From an uncultured Bacteroides sp. (GTDB lineage Bacteria; Bacteroidota; Bacteroidia; Bacteroidales; Bacteroidaceae): 32,958 nt of DNA. The DNA is taken from contig CAAEFE010000111.1 of NCBI GenBank assembly GCA_900755095.1, positions 1 through 32,958 of the forward strand, given 5' to 3'. This document shows, one piece after another, positions 19,601 through 28,203 of this stretch; within the stretch, counting starts at the first letter, position 1, and each line of letters starts with the position of its first letter. A program made the position numbers and the translations under genes. The notes beneath the pieces were generated by a model, which ran no database searches, was not told the DNA's origin, and saw only the letters and a list, made by a program, of their open reading frames with translations.

Positions 19601-19887
19601 CTTTTCATTTGCACCTTATTTATCATTTGTACCTTGTTTTTCAGTGCATACCGTTCGTCTACGACTCTGTCCGTAGGGAAGAAAGTGAAAATAAGCCGCC
19701 ACTCTCCTTCCTTATAGATAAATTTACGTCCACTGGCTCCACGAAGAATTACTTCGTATTTTTCCTGCAGGAAAGCCTCGATATGTTCCGGCATTTCTGT
19801 GCCGGATGCTGAAAACTCCACTGTTATAAAGAAGTGTGGAATAGCTATTTCAGCTACTTTATGGAATATCTGGTCAATAACAGTCAT
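19591..19887 (-). CDS. Small hypothetical protein in the FetAB-like unit
   Basis: I do not recognise this 98-residue protein. It has a mixed alpha/beta look with hydrophobic residues at 15-25 and 35-55, no signal peptide and no membrane segment. Its start overlaps the permease stop by 4 nt, so translation is probably coupled. The C-terminus carries an 18-nt in-frame tandem duplication (19603-19638, 15 of 18 matching). It gives two copies of NKVQM before a KSKS tail, so the last dozen residues are probably not conserved. Confidence 0.65.
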   Translation of the reverse strand: MTVIDQIFHKVAEIAIPHFFITVEFSASGTEMPEHIEAFLQEKYEVILRGASGRKFIYKEGEWRLIFTFFPTDRVVDERYALKNKVQMINKVQMKSKS

Positions 19888-20678
19888 TTCCTGGGTTCTT
19901 TTGTTACCTCCAGCAGTTTTCCGTATGCATCAAAAGATTGACGCGAAGCCAATGAAATAGTAATCATTAGCGATAGCATAGATGCTGTGAAAGTAATCAC
20001 CATAATCATCATCTGATACTTGATAGCGACATTCGGGCTGCTTCCTCCCAGAATTTGTCCGATCATCGTGCCCGGAAGAGCCACCAATCCCATCACGGCA
20101 ATGTTCGCAATCAGGGGACTAAACGATTTAATGATGGCCTGCCGGATAAATGGAGCCTGCGCTTCCTGCCTTGTTGCTCCGTTTCCCAATAAATACCGAT
20201 ATAGTTGCTGTTCACGTTTCAACCCACTATAATAAGTATTCAAAGCTATTACATTGCTCGACAGCATATTACCCATCAGAATTCCAAATATTGGAATAAA
20301 GTATTGGGCGCTAAATATATTATCCAATTGGAGAACAATACCGATAAAATAGATGCCTACCAATACAACACTACAAAGAAATCCTACCGTAATAGGGATT
20401 AATAAAACACTACGTTTCAACTGGGTACGTACCAATGCGGTCTGCCCGGCCACGAATACCATAATTATCACCCAAAGAAAATTAATCCAGGGATTGTTCC
20501 ATAAAAAGAGATATTTCAGATACATGCCGATAAAGAACAGCTGGATAATCATCCGTAATGTACCAATCACGGCAGGTTTCAGCAATCCCGTTTTAAATTT
20601 CCAAAGGTAAAAAAACGGAATGGCAAGCAATAGCAGCCCTATAAAGAGATTATAATATGATATATCAATCGTTCCCAC
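19884..20678 (-). CDS. fetB: FetB/YbbM-family ABC transporter permease
   Basis: The 264 residues form about seven membrane segments and match the UPF0014 permease family. The best signature is the loop GLVALPGTMIGQILGGSSP (about 200-218), with AIKYQ just after. In E. coli FetAB exports iron and protects against peroxide. The substrate here is inferred only. It follows the ATPase gene by 47 bp, overlaps the next gene by 4 nt and forms one unit with both. Confidence 0.9.
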   Translation of the reverse strand: MGTIDISYYNLFIGLLLLAIPFFYLWKFKTGLLKPAVIGTLRMIIQLFFIGMYLKYLFLWNNPWINFLWVIIMVFVAGQTALVRTQLKRSVLLIPITVGFLCSVVLVGIYFIGIVLQLDNIFSAQYFIPIFGILMGNMLSSNVIALNTYYSGLKREQQLYRYLLGNGATRQEAQAPFIRQAIIKSFSPLIANIAVMGLVALPGTMIGQILGGSSPNVAIKYQMMIMVITFTASMLSLMITISLASRQSFDAYGKLLEVTKEPRK

Positions 20679-20725
20679 AATATATTCTTAACAATTCTAT
20701 CCGATTTGCGTTACAGTTCAATTAA

Positions 20726-21346
20726 TTACAGTTCTATTAAATAATGACAGCCCGAAGCAAAGTCCTTATCATGTGATACGGCTAACACAGTCGTTCCCCT
20801 TTCCGCCTGTCGCCGGAAAAAAGACAGGACTTTACCGGTTGATCCGGCATCCAAAGCAGAAGTCGGTTCATCTATGATAATGAGAGGTTTGTTGAGCATT
20901 GCAGCCACAGCCAGCATAATACGTTGGCGTTGACCACCCGATACTTCATTCACCCTCTTTGTATATAATTCGTGTTCCAGCCCCAATTCATCGAAACAAG
21001 TGAAAAGTCTTTCTTCCGAAAAAGGAACAGAACGATTCACTTTCAGTCCGAACGGGAGAGCCACCATCTCTTTGACCCATTCAAAAGGTAGTGCCAATTC
21101 TTGAGGAATCCATGCAATCTGTCTGCGGACACTATCGATAGTCGATATATCAAGCAATGTTTCCCCTACCTGTATAGATCCTTCTTTCAAAGGCACAAAC
21201 CCCATTACCGCATTCAGCAACGAAGTCTTTCCACAACCGGATTGACCGACAATGCAAGCCGTTTCTCCCCTTTCCAGCTTCATACTGAAACCGGAGAAAA
21301 GCACTTCCGTACCAAAAGCAATACAGGCATTATTAATATGTAACAT
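20726..21346 (-). CDS. fetA: ABC transporter ATP-binding subunit, FetA-like
   Basis: The 206 residues are a compact ATPase domain. Walker A GQSGCGKT is at 34-41, Q-loop Q82, signature VSGGQ 135-139, Walker B LIIIDEP 155-161, and the switch histidine lies in AVSHD near 195. The partner permease is the FetB-like gene immediately downstream, so the pair likely exports iron. The gene ends with LIEL. Just past the stop, a 15-nt tandem copy (20711-20725 against 20726-20740, 14 of 15 matching) encodes LIEL and a second stop. Confidence 0.92.
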   Translation of the reverse strand: MLHINNACIAFGTEVLFSGFSMKLERGETACIVGQSGCGKTSLLNAVMGFVPLKEGSIQVGETLLDISTIDSVRRQIAWIPQELALPFEWVKEMVALPFGLKVNRSVPFSEERLFTCFDELGLEHELYTKRVNEVSGGQRQRIMLAVAAMLNKPLIIIDEPTSALDAGSTGKVLSFFRRQAERGTTVLAVSHDKDFASGCHYLIEL

Positions 21347-21371
21347 CTATTTGTTCTCTTGAAAATCCTGC

Positions 21372-21379
21372 CAAAATTA
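21372..21379 (-). promoter_or_regulatory. -7 box for fetAB unit
   Basis: TAATTTTG on the minus strand matches TAnnTTTG, 26 bp before fetA. It is squeezed between the fetA start and the stop of the upstream gene at 21383. Confidence 0.45.
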
Positions 21380-21382
21380 TAT

Positions 21383-22939
21383 TTATTGAAGTTCCGCCAC
21401 CCACTTCTCAATGTTTCGTGTTTCAGCACTAAAATTCACTCCAATCTTAAAAAGTGTTCGCCCATCACTTTCGAAAGGTTTAGCATAATGCTTTTCATTG
21501 ATCTGCTGCAAGGCTTCTTCAGCCGTACCCTCCAGCTTGAATTCCATGACATAGATAAATTTATCAGTCTGCAAAACAAGATCGATACGGCCCTGGCTCG
21601 TGTGATATTCCGCTTTTACATAAAAACCGACTAATTTGAACACGATAAAGAGGACATTCTGATAATGCAATTCCAAATCGCGAACCAATTCATAAGGAGT
21701 ATCTGCAAAGAAACTCTGAAGACGACGGAAAAAAGAATCATAATCTCCCGAACGGACTTCGCGGACAAACTTCTGAATCTCAAAAGATGATTCTACGGCA
21801 TTTATATTGGCATAAAAAGGCATGAGATATTTCACAAAACCTTCCTCCACTTCACGATTGGGAAATCCCAGGCGATAAGTTTCAAATTCACGATCGTAGC
21901 CTTTTATGGTAAGATAACCGCTCTGATAAATCACAGGGATAGGATTGTCGGAAGTTGAATCAATACTATTCAGTACGTCGGCACTGGTTTCTTCATGAGC
22001 CATCCGGTGAAGATCGTAATGATGTTTTTTTAGTAATTCGACCAGATAAGTAGGTGTGCCCGTTTCAAACCAATAGTTGCCAAACACATTATATTTAAGG
22101 GTATTAAGTACACTAAACGGATTATACATACCTATAGAATCATGAGTGAAATGATAACCATCATATCTTTCACGCATTTCTGTGCAAATTTCATCATACG
22201 TCAAACCTTGCGCATCGGCAAATTCATGCAATTCAGTTTCAAAATTCTCATGCAACTCGCGATCACTGATTCCGCAGATTTCTATATACTGCTGACGCAT
22301 AGAAATATCCTCCAGATTATTCAGATCGCTGAATACACTTACCTTTCCGAATTTCGTAACTCCCGTAAGCATACCAAATTTAATGCAGCCATCCTTGCTT
22401 TTTAAAGCTCCATAGAAAGCCTTCAATGTATCACGAAAACTCTTCTGGAGTTCATCATTACCAATCGCCTGTAACATAGGCTTATCGTATTCATCCACAA
22501 GAATAACGACACTCTGGCCCTCTTTCTCACAAGCACGCTGAATAATACCTTGAAAGCGGGAAGCGAATGTTTTCTCATAATCCTGTGCACCATAAAGAGC
22601 TTCCCACCCCCGTAAAGCACTCTCTAAAACCTGGTCGAGTGCTTCAGGATTCGTATATTTCTCCGCATTCAGATCTAAATGCAGAATGGGATATTTGATC
22701 CAATCTTTTTCCAGTTTCTCTATCGCCAATCCTTCGAAAAGTCCTTTTTTCCCCTGAAAATAGGCTTCCAAAGTAGATAGTAACAAACTTTTCCCAAAAC
22801 GACGTGGACGACTAAGAAAATAATAACTGCCAGTTTTCACCATTTGATATATCCAAGCAGTCTTATCTATATAGCAATAACCTCCTTTGCGAATTTTCTC
22901 GAAGTTCTGTATGCCGATAGGATAAATTTTATTACTCAT
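21383..22939 (-). CDS. AAA-ATPase-like protein with PD-(D/E)XK nuclease domain
   Basis: The 518 residues have an N-terminal P-loop-type domain and a C-terminal nuclease fold. The Walker A is atypical, RPRRFGKS at 44-51, and Walker B VVILVDE is at 144-150. In the C-terminal domain, D453, E466 and K468 form the PD-(D/E)XK core, with Q479 and Y485 following. This family (AAA-ATPase_like with PDDEXK_9) is present in many paralogous copies in Bacteroides. It is often called a defence-like or mobile orphan, but its function is not established. It stands as a single gene with its own near-consensus promoter. Nothing is disrupted. Confidence 0.92.
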   Translation of the reverse strand: MSNKIYPIGIQNFEKIRKGGYCYIDKTAWIYQMVKTGSYYFLSRPRRFGKSLLLSTLEAYFQGKKGLFEGLAIEKLEKDWIKYPILHLDLNAEKYTNPEALDQVLESALRGWEALYGAQDYEKTFASRFQGIIQRACEKEGQSVVILVDEYDKPMLQAIGNDELQKSFRDTLKAFYGALKSKDGCIKFGMLTGVTKFGKVSVFSDLNNLEDISMRQQYIEICGISDRELHENFETELHEFADAQGLTYDEICTEMRERYDGYHFTHDSIGMYNPFSVLNTLKYNVFGNYWFETGTPTYLVELLKKHHYDLHRMAHEETSADVLNSIDSTSDNPIPVIYQSGYLTIKGYDREFETYRLGFPNREVEEGFVKYLMPFYANINAVESSFEIQKFVREVRSGDYDSFFRRLQSFFADTPYELVRDLELHYQNVLFIVFKLVGFYVKAEYHTSQGRIDLVLQTDKFIYVMEFKLEGTAEEALQQINEKHYAKPFESDGRTLFKIGVNFSAETRNIEKWVAELQ

Positions 22940-22968
22940 ATACTCATAACTTTATAAGTTGACAGATA

Positions 22969-23001
22969 CAAAGATAGCCTTTTCCACCCAATAACACAAA
23001 G
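22969..23001 (-). promoter_or_regulatory. Consensus promoter for the AAA/nuclease gene
   Basis: On the minus strand TTTG (23001-22998) and TATCTTTG (22976-22969) are separated by 21 bp, matching TTTG-N19-21-TAnnTTTG. The leader is about 30 nt. Confidence 0.75.
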
Positions 23002-23086
23002 TCCGATACGAAAGTTTTTTCATATCAGACTCAAATGATAGCCCCTATTTATTTCATCATCTAGTGTAATTTTGCCAATTTTCATT

Positions 23087-23094
23087 TATCTTTG
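23087..23094 (+). promoter_or_regulatory. -7 box for the DUF2148 gene
   Basis: TATCTTTG on the plus strand lies 26 bp before the start at 23120. No -33 TTTG is at 19-21 bp; the nearest is 12 bp upstream. Confidence 0.55.
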
Positions 23095-23119
23095 CCTTAC
23101 TAATTAATTCAAGAAAGTT

Positions 23120-23662
23120 ATGATACTGAACGAAAGAGACGCTCGTCACGAGCATATATTGCAGGTAGCACGTCAGATGATGACGGCTGCGCGCACTGCT
23201 CCGAAAGGAAAAGGAATCGATATTATCGAAGTGGCCCTAATCACAGATGAAGAGATTAAACAACTGTCGGACACTATGATAGCTATGGTAGAAGAACACG
23301 GAATGAAATTTTTCCTTCGTGATGCCGACAACATCTTAAGTGCCGAATGTGTTGTATTGATAGGAACACGCGAGCAGACACAAGGCTTAAACTGCGGTCA
23401 TTGCGGCTTCACCACCTGCGTCGGACGTACCGAAGGAGTTCCCTGCGCATTGAACAGCATAGACGTAGGTATCGCCATAGGTTCTGCCTGTGCTATGGCA
23501 GCCGATTTGCGTGTAGACACACGTGTGATGTTCTCCGCCGGGCTGGCAGCACAACGCCTGAACTGGCTGAAAGACTGCAAGATGGTAATGGCCATTCCTG
23601 TAAGTGCATCCTCCAAGAATCCGTTCTTTGACCGGAAGCCAAAGCAAGAAACGAATTCATAA
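23120..23662 (+). CDS. DUF2148 ferredoxin-domain protein
   Basis: The 180-residue protein carries one four-cysteine cluster, C92, C95, C100 and C109 (CGHC, then FTTC, then C), which can bind one iron-sulfur centre. A Gly-Ala-rich helical part follows (about 113-145). It matches the DUF2148 family, whose partners and substrates are not known. It opens the row toward agmatine deiminase with an 86-bp gap, so linkage to the polyamine genes is possible but unproven. Cytoplasmic, with no signal peptide. Confidence 0.88.
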   Translation: MILNERDARHEHILQVARQMMTAARTAPKGKGIDIIEVALITDEEIKQLSDTMIAMVEEHGMKFFLRDADNILSAECVVLIGTREQTQGLNCGHCGFTTCVGRTEGVPCALNSIDVGIAIGSACAMAADLRVDTRVMFSAGLAAQRLNWLKDCKMVMAIPVSASSKNPFFDRKPKQETNS

Positions 23663-23748
23663 TAATACGTAATGATGCGTAACAGGCACACTGACGACTG
23701 ACGCAGACAATAAACTGATTTTATAAAAAACTAAATATATATAGTCTA

Positions 23749-24870
23749 ATGGGAATCATGGTTGGACTCCCCAGCCCAAGCGGCTCGGAGAAAGATTTGC
23801 AGTTGAACTTCGGCAAAAACATGACCGTACAGGTAGAAATGAGAGCACCTCATTTGCCTGCCGAATGGCACATGCAGAGCGGTATACAGTTAACATGGCC
23901 ACATGCCGGTACAGATTGGGCCTACATGCTGGCGGAAGTGCAAGAGTGTTTTATCAATATTGCCAGAGAAATAGCGAAGCGTGAATTATTATTGATCGTC
24001 ACTCCCGAACCGGAAGAAGTGAAAAAGCAGATAGCTGCCACTGTCAATATGGATAACGTCCGCTTTCTAGAATGTGCCACTAATGACACATGGGCCCGCG
24101 ACCACGGAGCCATTACAATGATAGATACCGGCACCCCTTCCCTGCTCGACTTCACCTTCAACGGCTGGGGACTGAAATTTGCTTCCGAACTGGATAATCA
24201 AATTACCAAACATGCCGTAGAAGCCGGAGCCTTGAAAGGCCAGTATATAGACCACCTCGACTTCGTACTCGAAGGAGGTTCTATCGAAAGCGACGGAATG
24301 GGTACATTGCTTACCACTTCCGAATGTCTGCTCTCTCCCCAACGGAACGGACGACTGAATCAGGTAGAGATAGAAGAATACCTAAAATCAACCTTCCACC
24401 TGCAAAAGGTGCTTTGGTTAGATCACGGTTATCTGGCCGGTGATGATACCGACAGCCATATCGACACTTTGGCACGCTTCTGTTCTACCGACACCATCGC
24501 TTACGTGAAATGCGAAAACAAAGAAGACGAACATTACGAAGCACTGCTCGCAATGGAAGAACAGCTGAAAACATTCCGCACCTTAGCAGGAGAACCCTAT
24601 CACCTATTGGCCTTACCCATGGCAGACAAGATAGAAGAAGACGGCGAACGCCTGCCTGCAACTTACGCCAATTTCCTGATTATGAACGACGTTATTCTTT
24701 ACCCGACATACAATCAGCAGGAGAATGACAAAAAAGCAGGAGAAGTATTGCAGCAAGCCTTTCCAAACCATCAAATAATTGGAATAGACTGCCGTGCCCT
24801 GATTAAACAGCACGGTTCCCTACACTGTGTCACCATGCAATATCCGCTGGGCGTTATAAAGGAGTCATAA
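23749..24870 (+). CDS. aguA: Agmatine deiminase
   Basis: AguA hydrolyses agmatine to N-carbamoylputrescine and ammonia. It belongs to the guanidino-group-modifying superfamily that includes Porphyromonas peptidylarginine deiminase. In the 373-residue frame the family begins at LPAEW (37-41). Active-site residues are D118 in RDHG, E175 in LEGG, H237 in DSHID and nucleophile C360 in SLHC. Start choice is uncertain. The 24 residues before the Met at 23821 (MTVQVEMR) look unlike the family, so 23821 may be the true start. The neighbour encoding N-carbamoylputrescine amidase supports agmatine, rather than peptidylarginine, as substrate. Confidence 0.93.
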   Translation: MGIMVGLPSPSGSEKDLQLNFGKNMTVQVEMRAPHLPAEWHMQSGIQLTWPHAGTDWAYMLAEVQECFINIAREIAKRELLLIVTPEPEEVKKQIAATVNMDNVRFLECATNDTWARDHGAITMIDTGTPSLLDFTFNGWGLKFASELDNQITKHAVEAGALKGQYIDHLDFVLEGGSIESDGMGTLLTTSECLLSPQRNGRLNQVEIEEYLKSTFHLQKVLWLDHGYLAGDDTDSHIDTLARFCSTDTIAYVKCENKEDEHYEALLAMEEQLKTFRTLAGEPYHLLALPMADKIEEDGERLPATYANFLIMNDVILYPTYNQQENDKKAGEVLQQAFPNHQIIGIDCRALIKQHGSLHCVTMQYPLGVIKES

Positions 24871-24901
24871 AAGAATTACAAAGGAGCCTATAAAGGAATT
24901 A
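24858..24901. repeat. Imperfect tandem repeat at the aguA 3' end
   Basis: Two similar units of 21 and 22 nt, both starting AAAGGAG and ending GAATTA, run from the last aguA codons into the intergenic gap. The stop codon lies in the first unit. Each holds a GGAG motif, but both are 50-80 nt upstream of aguB, too far to act as its ribosome site. Confidence 0.6.
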
Positions 24902-24938
24902 TAAAATAATGAATGAATCAACCCACTAATTATTCATC

Positions 24939-25823
24939 ATGAGAAAGATAAAAGTCGGAATCATCCAACAATCCAATACCGCAGATATTAAAGCCAATCT
25001 AATGAACCTCGCAAAGAATATCGAGGCTTGTGCCGCTCACGGCGCACAACTGATTGTGCTCCAGGAGTTACACAATTCACTTTATTTTTGCCAGACAGAA
25101 AACACTAACCTGTTTGATCTTGCCGAACCGATTCCCGGGCCTTCCACAGGCTTTTATTCCGAGTTGGCAGCAGCTAATAAAGTAGTCCTTGTCACCTCTC
25201 TTTTTGAGAAACGTGCTCCCGGACTTTATCATAATACCGCTGTCGTATTCGACCGCGACGGAAGCATTGCAGGAAAATACCGGAAAATGCATATTCCCGA
25301 TGATCCGGCTTACTACGAAAAGTTCTATTTCACTCCGGGAGACATTGGTTTTGAACCGATTCAAACTTCTTTAGGAAAACTGGGCGTATTAGTATGCTGG
25401 GATCAATGGTATCCGGAAGCTGCCCGCCTGATGGCACTAAAAGGTGCGGAACTTTTAATTTATCCTACCGCCATTGGCTGGGAAAGCAGCGACACGGACG
25501 ATGAAAAAGCCCGCCAACTCAATGCCTGGATTATTTCACAGCGCGCTCATGCCGTTGCCAATGGACTTCCTGTTATCTCCGTCAACCGTGTAGGGCACGA
25601 GCCTGATCCTTCCGGACAGACAAATGGTATCTTATTCTGGGGAAACAGTTTTGTAGCAGGACCACAAGGGGAATTTCTGGCACAAGCCGGAAACGATCAC
25701 CCGGAAAACATAGTAGTGGAAATAGATATGGAACGTTCGGAAAACATTCGCCGTTGGTGGCCTTTCCTTCGTGATCGTCGGATTGACGAATATGATGGGC
25801 TTACCAAACGCTTTCTGGATTAA
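24939..25823 (+). CDS. aguB: N-carbamoylputrescine amidase
   Basis: AguB hydrolyses N-carbamoylputrescine to putrescine, carbon dioxide and ammonia, finishing the agmatine route. The 294 residues are a nitrilase-fold enzyme with catalytic E43, K116 and C153 (in CWDQWYPE). It starts 68 bp after aguA, in the same direction, and ends at a strong terminator hairpin. No arginine decarboxylase is in this window, so agmatine must come from elsewhere. Confidence 0.96.
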   Translation: MRKIKVGIIQQSNTADIKANLMNLAKNIEACAAHGAQLIVLQELHNSLYFCQTENTNLFDLAEPIPGPSTGFYSELAAANKVVLVTSLFEKRAPGLYHNTAVVFDRDGSIAGKYRKMHIPDDPAYYEKFYFTPGDIGFEPIQTSLGKLGVLVCWDQWYPEAARLMALKGAELLIYPTAIGWESSDTDDEKARQLNAWIISQRAHAVANGLPVISVNRVGHEPDPSGQTNGILFWGNSFVAGPQGEFLAQAGNDHPENIVVEIDMERSENIRRWWPFLRDRRIDEYDGLTKRFLD

Positions 25824-25876
25824 AGACTTACCCACATACCTTCATCGCAGGAGGTTTATCTAATAAAGAAAAAAAG

Positions 25877-25919
25877 AAGGGCACAGAGTTCAAATCTAAA
25901 TTTAGAACTCTGTACCCTT
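25877..25919. terminator. Bidirectional terminator between aguB and gtrA
   Basis: A 15-bp stem with one mismatch (25877-25891 with 25905-25919) lies between convergent genes. The minus-strand side has a T-rich tail with seven T in a row; the plus-strand side is weaker. Confidence 0.8.
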
Positions 25920-25945
25920 TCAATATATCATCATAAATAACTATC

Positions 25946-26335
25946 TCATTGAAACGTTATTTTTTTGTTGGCTAGGAAATTAGCCCCTCCATAAATAAAC
26001 AATCCTAAGAATTGAGCCAGATATTCATTCACGTCCAATCCTTCTACCAATAACACAAGAAATAAAAACTGTGCGGTGTAAGCCACGGCAAAAGCAGAGC
26101 AAAAGAGTAGTATCTGTTTCCAGATACTATTCTTTTTATTTTCTACGGGGAATATCCAGTATTTGCACCAGATAAAGTTATGGATTTGAGCTATCAGATA
26201 CGCTGTTATATTAGCCACCATATAGTCGCCGTCAAATGACATTTCTTTCATCATTAACCATACAACCAACGCCATAATCAAAGCGTTCATTGTACCGATG
26301 ACTATAAAACGGAATATGCGTACAGATTCTTTCAC
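25946..26335 (-). CDS. GtrA-family membrane protein
   Basis: The 129 residues hold four hydrophobic segments (about 9-27, 36-55, 73-95 and 101-118) and no signal peptide. They match the GtrA family of small flippase-like proteins, often linked to transfer of lipid-linked sugars. A conserved [10 protein letters not shown] segment follows the second helix. The start overlaps the aspS stop by 4 nt, so translation is coupled. The neighbour gives no clue to the sugar or lipid. No glycosyltransferase of GtrB type is beside it. Confidence 0.88.
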   Translation of the reverse strand: MKESVRIFRFIVIGTMNALIMALVVWLMMKEMSFDGDYMVANITAYLIAQIHNFIWCKYWIFPVENKKNSIWKQILLFCSAFAVAYTAQFLFLVLLVEGLDVNEYLAQFLGLFIYGGANFLANKKITFQ

Positions 26336-28095
26336 TCGCCCTCTTTCAAATCTACGATCAAATTCAGTTCATCAAGCTGGCTCTGGTCGATTGCAGAGGG
26401 TGCGTCCAACATCACATCACGTCCGGAATTATTTTTCGGGAACGCAATACAGTCACGTATAGAATCCAATCCTGCAAACAAAGACACCCAACGGTCGAGT
26501 CCGTATGCCAAACCACCGTGAGGAGGCGCACCATACTTAAAGGCATTCATCAGGAAGCCAAACTGTGCCTCTGCCTTCTCCGGAGTGAATCCAAGAATCT
26601 CGAACATCTTCGCCTGCAATTTCGCATCGTGGATACGGATAGATCCGCCGCCAACTTCCACACCGTTGATTACCATATCGTATGCATCTGCACGTACAGC
26701 TGCCGGATCAGTGTCCAACATCGGAATGTCTTCCTCTTTCGGATGAGTAAACGGATGATGCATAGCCATCAGACGGCCTTCCTCTTCGCTCCATTCGAAC
26801 ATCGGGAAGTCAATCACCCAAAGGCAAACAAACTTATTCTTATCACGCAATCCCAGTTGAGCACCCATTTCCAGACGAAGCTCGCAAAGTTGTTTACGTG
26901 TTTTCATTACATCGTCGCCAGACAGAATCAGAATCAAATCACCCGGTTTAGCTCCGAATGCTTCTTTCATTTGCTGGAGCACCTCCTGCGTATAGAATTT
27001 ATCTACACTCGATTTCACCGTTCCGTCGGCTTCCACACGGGCATAAACCATTCCTTTCGCACCAATCTGCGGTTTCTTTACAAATTCGGTCAATGCATCC
27101 AGTTGCTTGCGGGTATAAGTCGCAGCACCTTCGGCGCAGATACCGCCCACATAAGCCGCATTATCGAATACAGAGAATCCGTGACCTTTCATGATATCCA
27201 TCAGTTCCACGAATTTCATGCCGAAACGCAAATCCGGTTTATCGCTACCATAATATTTCATGGCGTCCGCCCAAGACATACGTTGGAATGGTTCATTCAG
27301 TTCCACACCACGAAGAGTCTTAAACAAATGTTTAGCCATTCCTTCGAAAGTAGAGATAATATCTTCTTGCTCAACGAAGCTCATTTCACAGTCGATCTGT
27401 GTAAATTCCGGTTGACGGTCGGCACGTAAGTCCTCGTCGCGGAAACATTTCGCAATCTGGAAATAACGGTCGAAACCGGAAACCATCAACAACTGTTTCA
27501 AGGTCTGCGGAGACTGCGGAAGTGCATAGAACTGTCCCGGATTCATACGTGACGGCACCACGAAGTCGCGTGCGCCTTCAGGAGTAGAACCGATCAAAAC
27601 GGGCGTTTCCACTTCGATGAAACCCAGACTATCCAGATATTTGCGAACTTCAATTGTCATTTTATGACGCAGTTCCAAATTGGAACGTACAGCGTTACGG
27701 CGTAAATCCAGATAACGGTATTTCATGCGGATATCATCACCCCCATCCGTGTTATCTTCGATAGTGAACGGAGGAATCATGGCAGTATTTAGTACGTTCA
27801 GTTCGGAAACAATGATTTCAATGTCTCCGGTAGGAATGTTTGCATTCTTGCTGAAACGTTCATTAACCGTTCCTGTCACTTGAATGACGAACTCACGTCC
27901 CAATTTATTAGCACGTTCACAGAGTTCAGCATTAATTTCTTCATTAAAAACCAATTGGGTAATTCCGTAACGGTCGCGAAGGTCAATGAAAGTCATCCCT
28001 CCCATCTTACGGCTGCGCTGTACCCATCCGGACAGCGTGACTTGCTTGTTTACATCAGAGATTCTAAGCTCTCCACATGTGTGCGTTCTAAACAT
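26332..28095 (-). CDS. aspS: Aspartyl-tRNA synthetase
   Basis: AspS charges tRNA-Asp with aspartate in the cytoplasm. The 587 residues show an N-terminal OB-fold anticodon domain (about 1-105), then the class II catalytic core. Motif 2 has [18 protein letters not shown], a bacterial GAD insert follows in the middle, and motif 3 is GLDRW near the C-terminus. I start at 28095 ([10 protein letters not shown]), the family's usual N-terminus. The frame runs to a Met at 28167, which is upstream of the -7 box at 28155-28162. gtrA overlaps its stop by 4 nt. Confidence 0.97.
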   Translation of the reverse strand: MFRTHTCGELRISDVNKQVTLSGWVQRSRKMGGMTFIDLRDRYGITQLVFNEEINAELCERANKLGREFVIQVTGTVNERFSKNANIPTGDIEIIVSELNVLNTAMIPPFTIEDNTDGGDDIRMKYRYLDLRRNAVRSNLELRHKMTIEVRKYLDSLGFIEVETPVLIGSTPEGARDFVVPSRMNPGQFYALPQSPQTLKQLLMVSGFDRYFQIAKCFRDEDLRADRQPEFTQIDCEMSFVEQEDIISTFEGMAKHLFKTLRGVELNEPFQRMSWADAMKYYGSDKPDLRFGMKFVELMDIMKGHGFSVFDNAAYVGGICAEGAATYTRKQLDALTEFVKKPQIGAKGMVYARVEADGTVKSSVDKFYTQEVLQQMKEAFGAKPGDLILILSGDDVMKTRKQLCELRLEMGAQLGLRDKNKFVCLWVIDFPMFEWSEEEGRLMAMHHPFTHPKEEDIPMLDTDPAAVRADAYDMVINGVEVGGGSIRIHDAKLQAKMFEILGFTPEKAEAQFGFLMNAFKYGAPPHGGLAYGLDRWVSLFAGLDSIRDCIAFPKNNSGRDVMLDAPSAIDQSQLDELNLIVDLKEGE

Positions 28096-28154
28096 ATATT
28101 TTTTATTTAAACGATTATCACTCGCGTTTTTATTTTGATCGAACCAAAACTGCG

Positions 28155-28162
28155 CAAAAGTA
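28155..28162 (-). promoter_or_regulatory. -7 box for aspS-gtrA
   Basis: TACTTTTG on the minus strand matches TAnnTTTG about 60 bp before the chosen aspS start. It excludes the Met at 28167. Confidence 0.55.
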
Positions 28163-28203
28163 CGCAATAATTTGTAATTCGGTGTCAGTAATCCGTTATT
28201 TTA

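Noticed and set aside
23749..24870. Peptidylarginine deiminase, a secreted virulence enzyme
   Set aside because: No signal peptide and the neighbour is N-carbamoylputrescine amidase, so agmatine deiminase is the better reading.
26518..27429. A 303-residue plus-strand frame opposite aspS
   Set aside because: It is antisense to a well-conserved synthetase; its His/Arg/Phe-rich composition is typical of a shadow frame.
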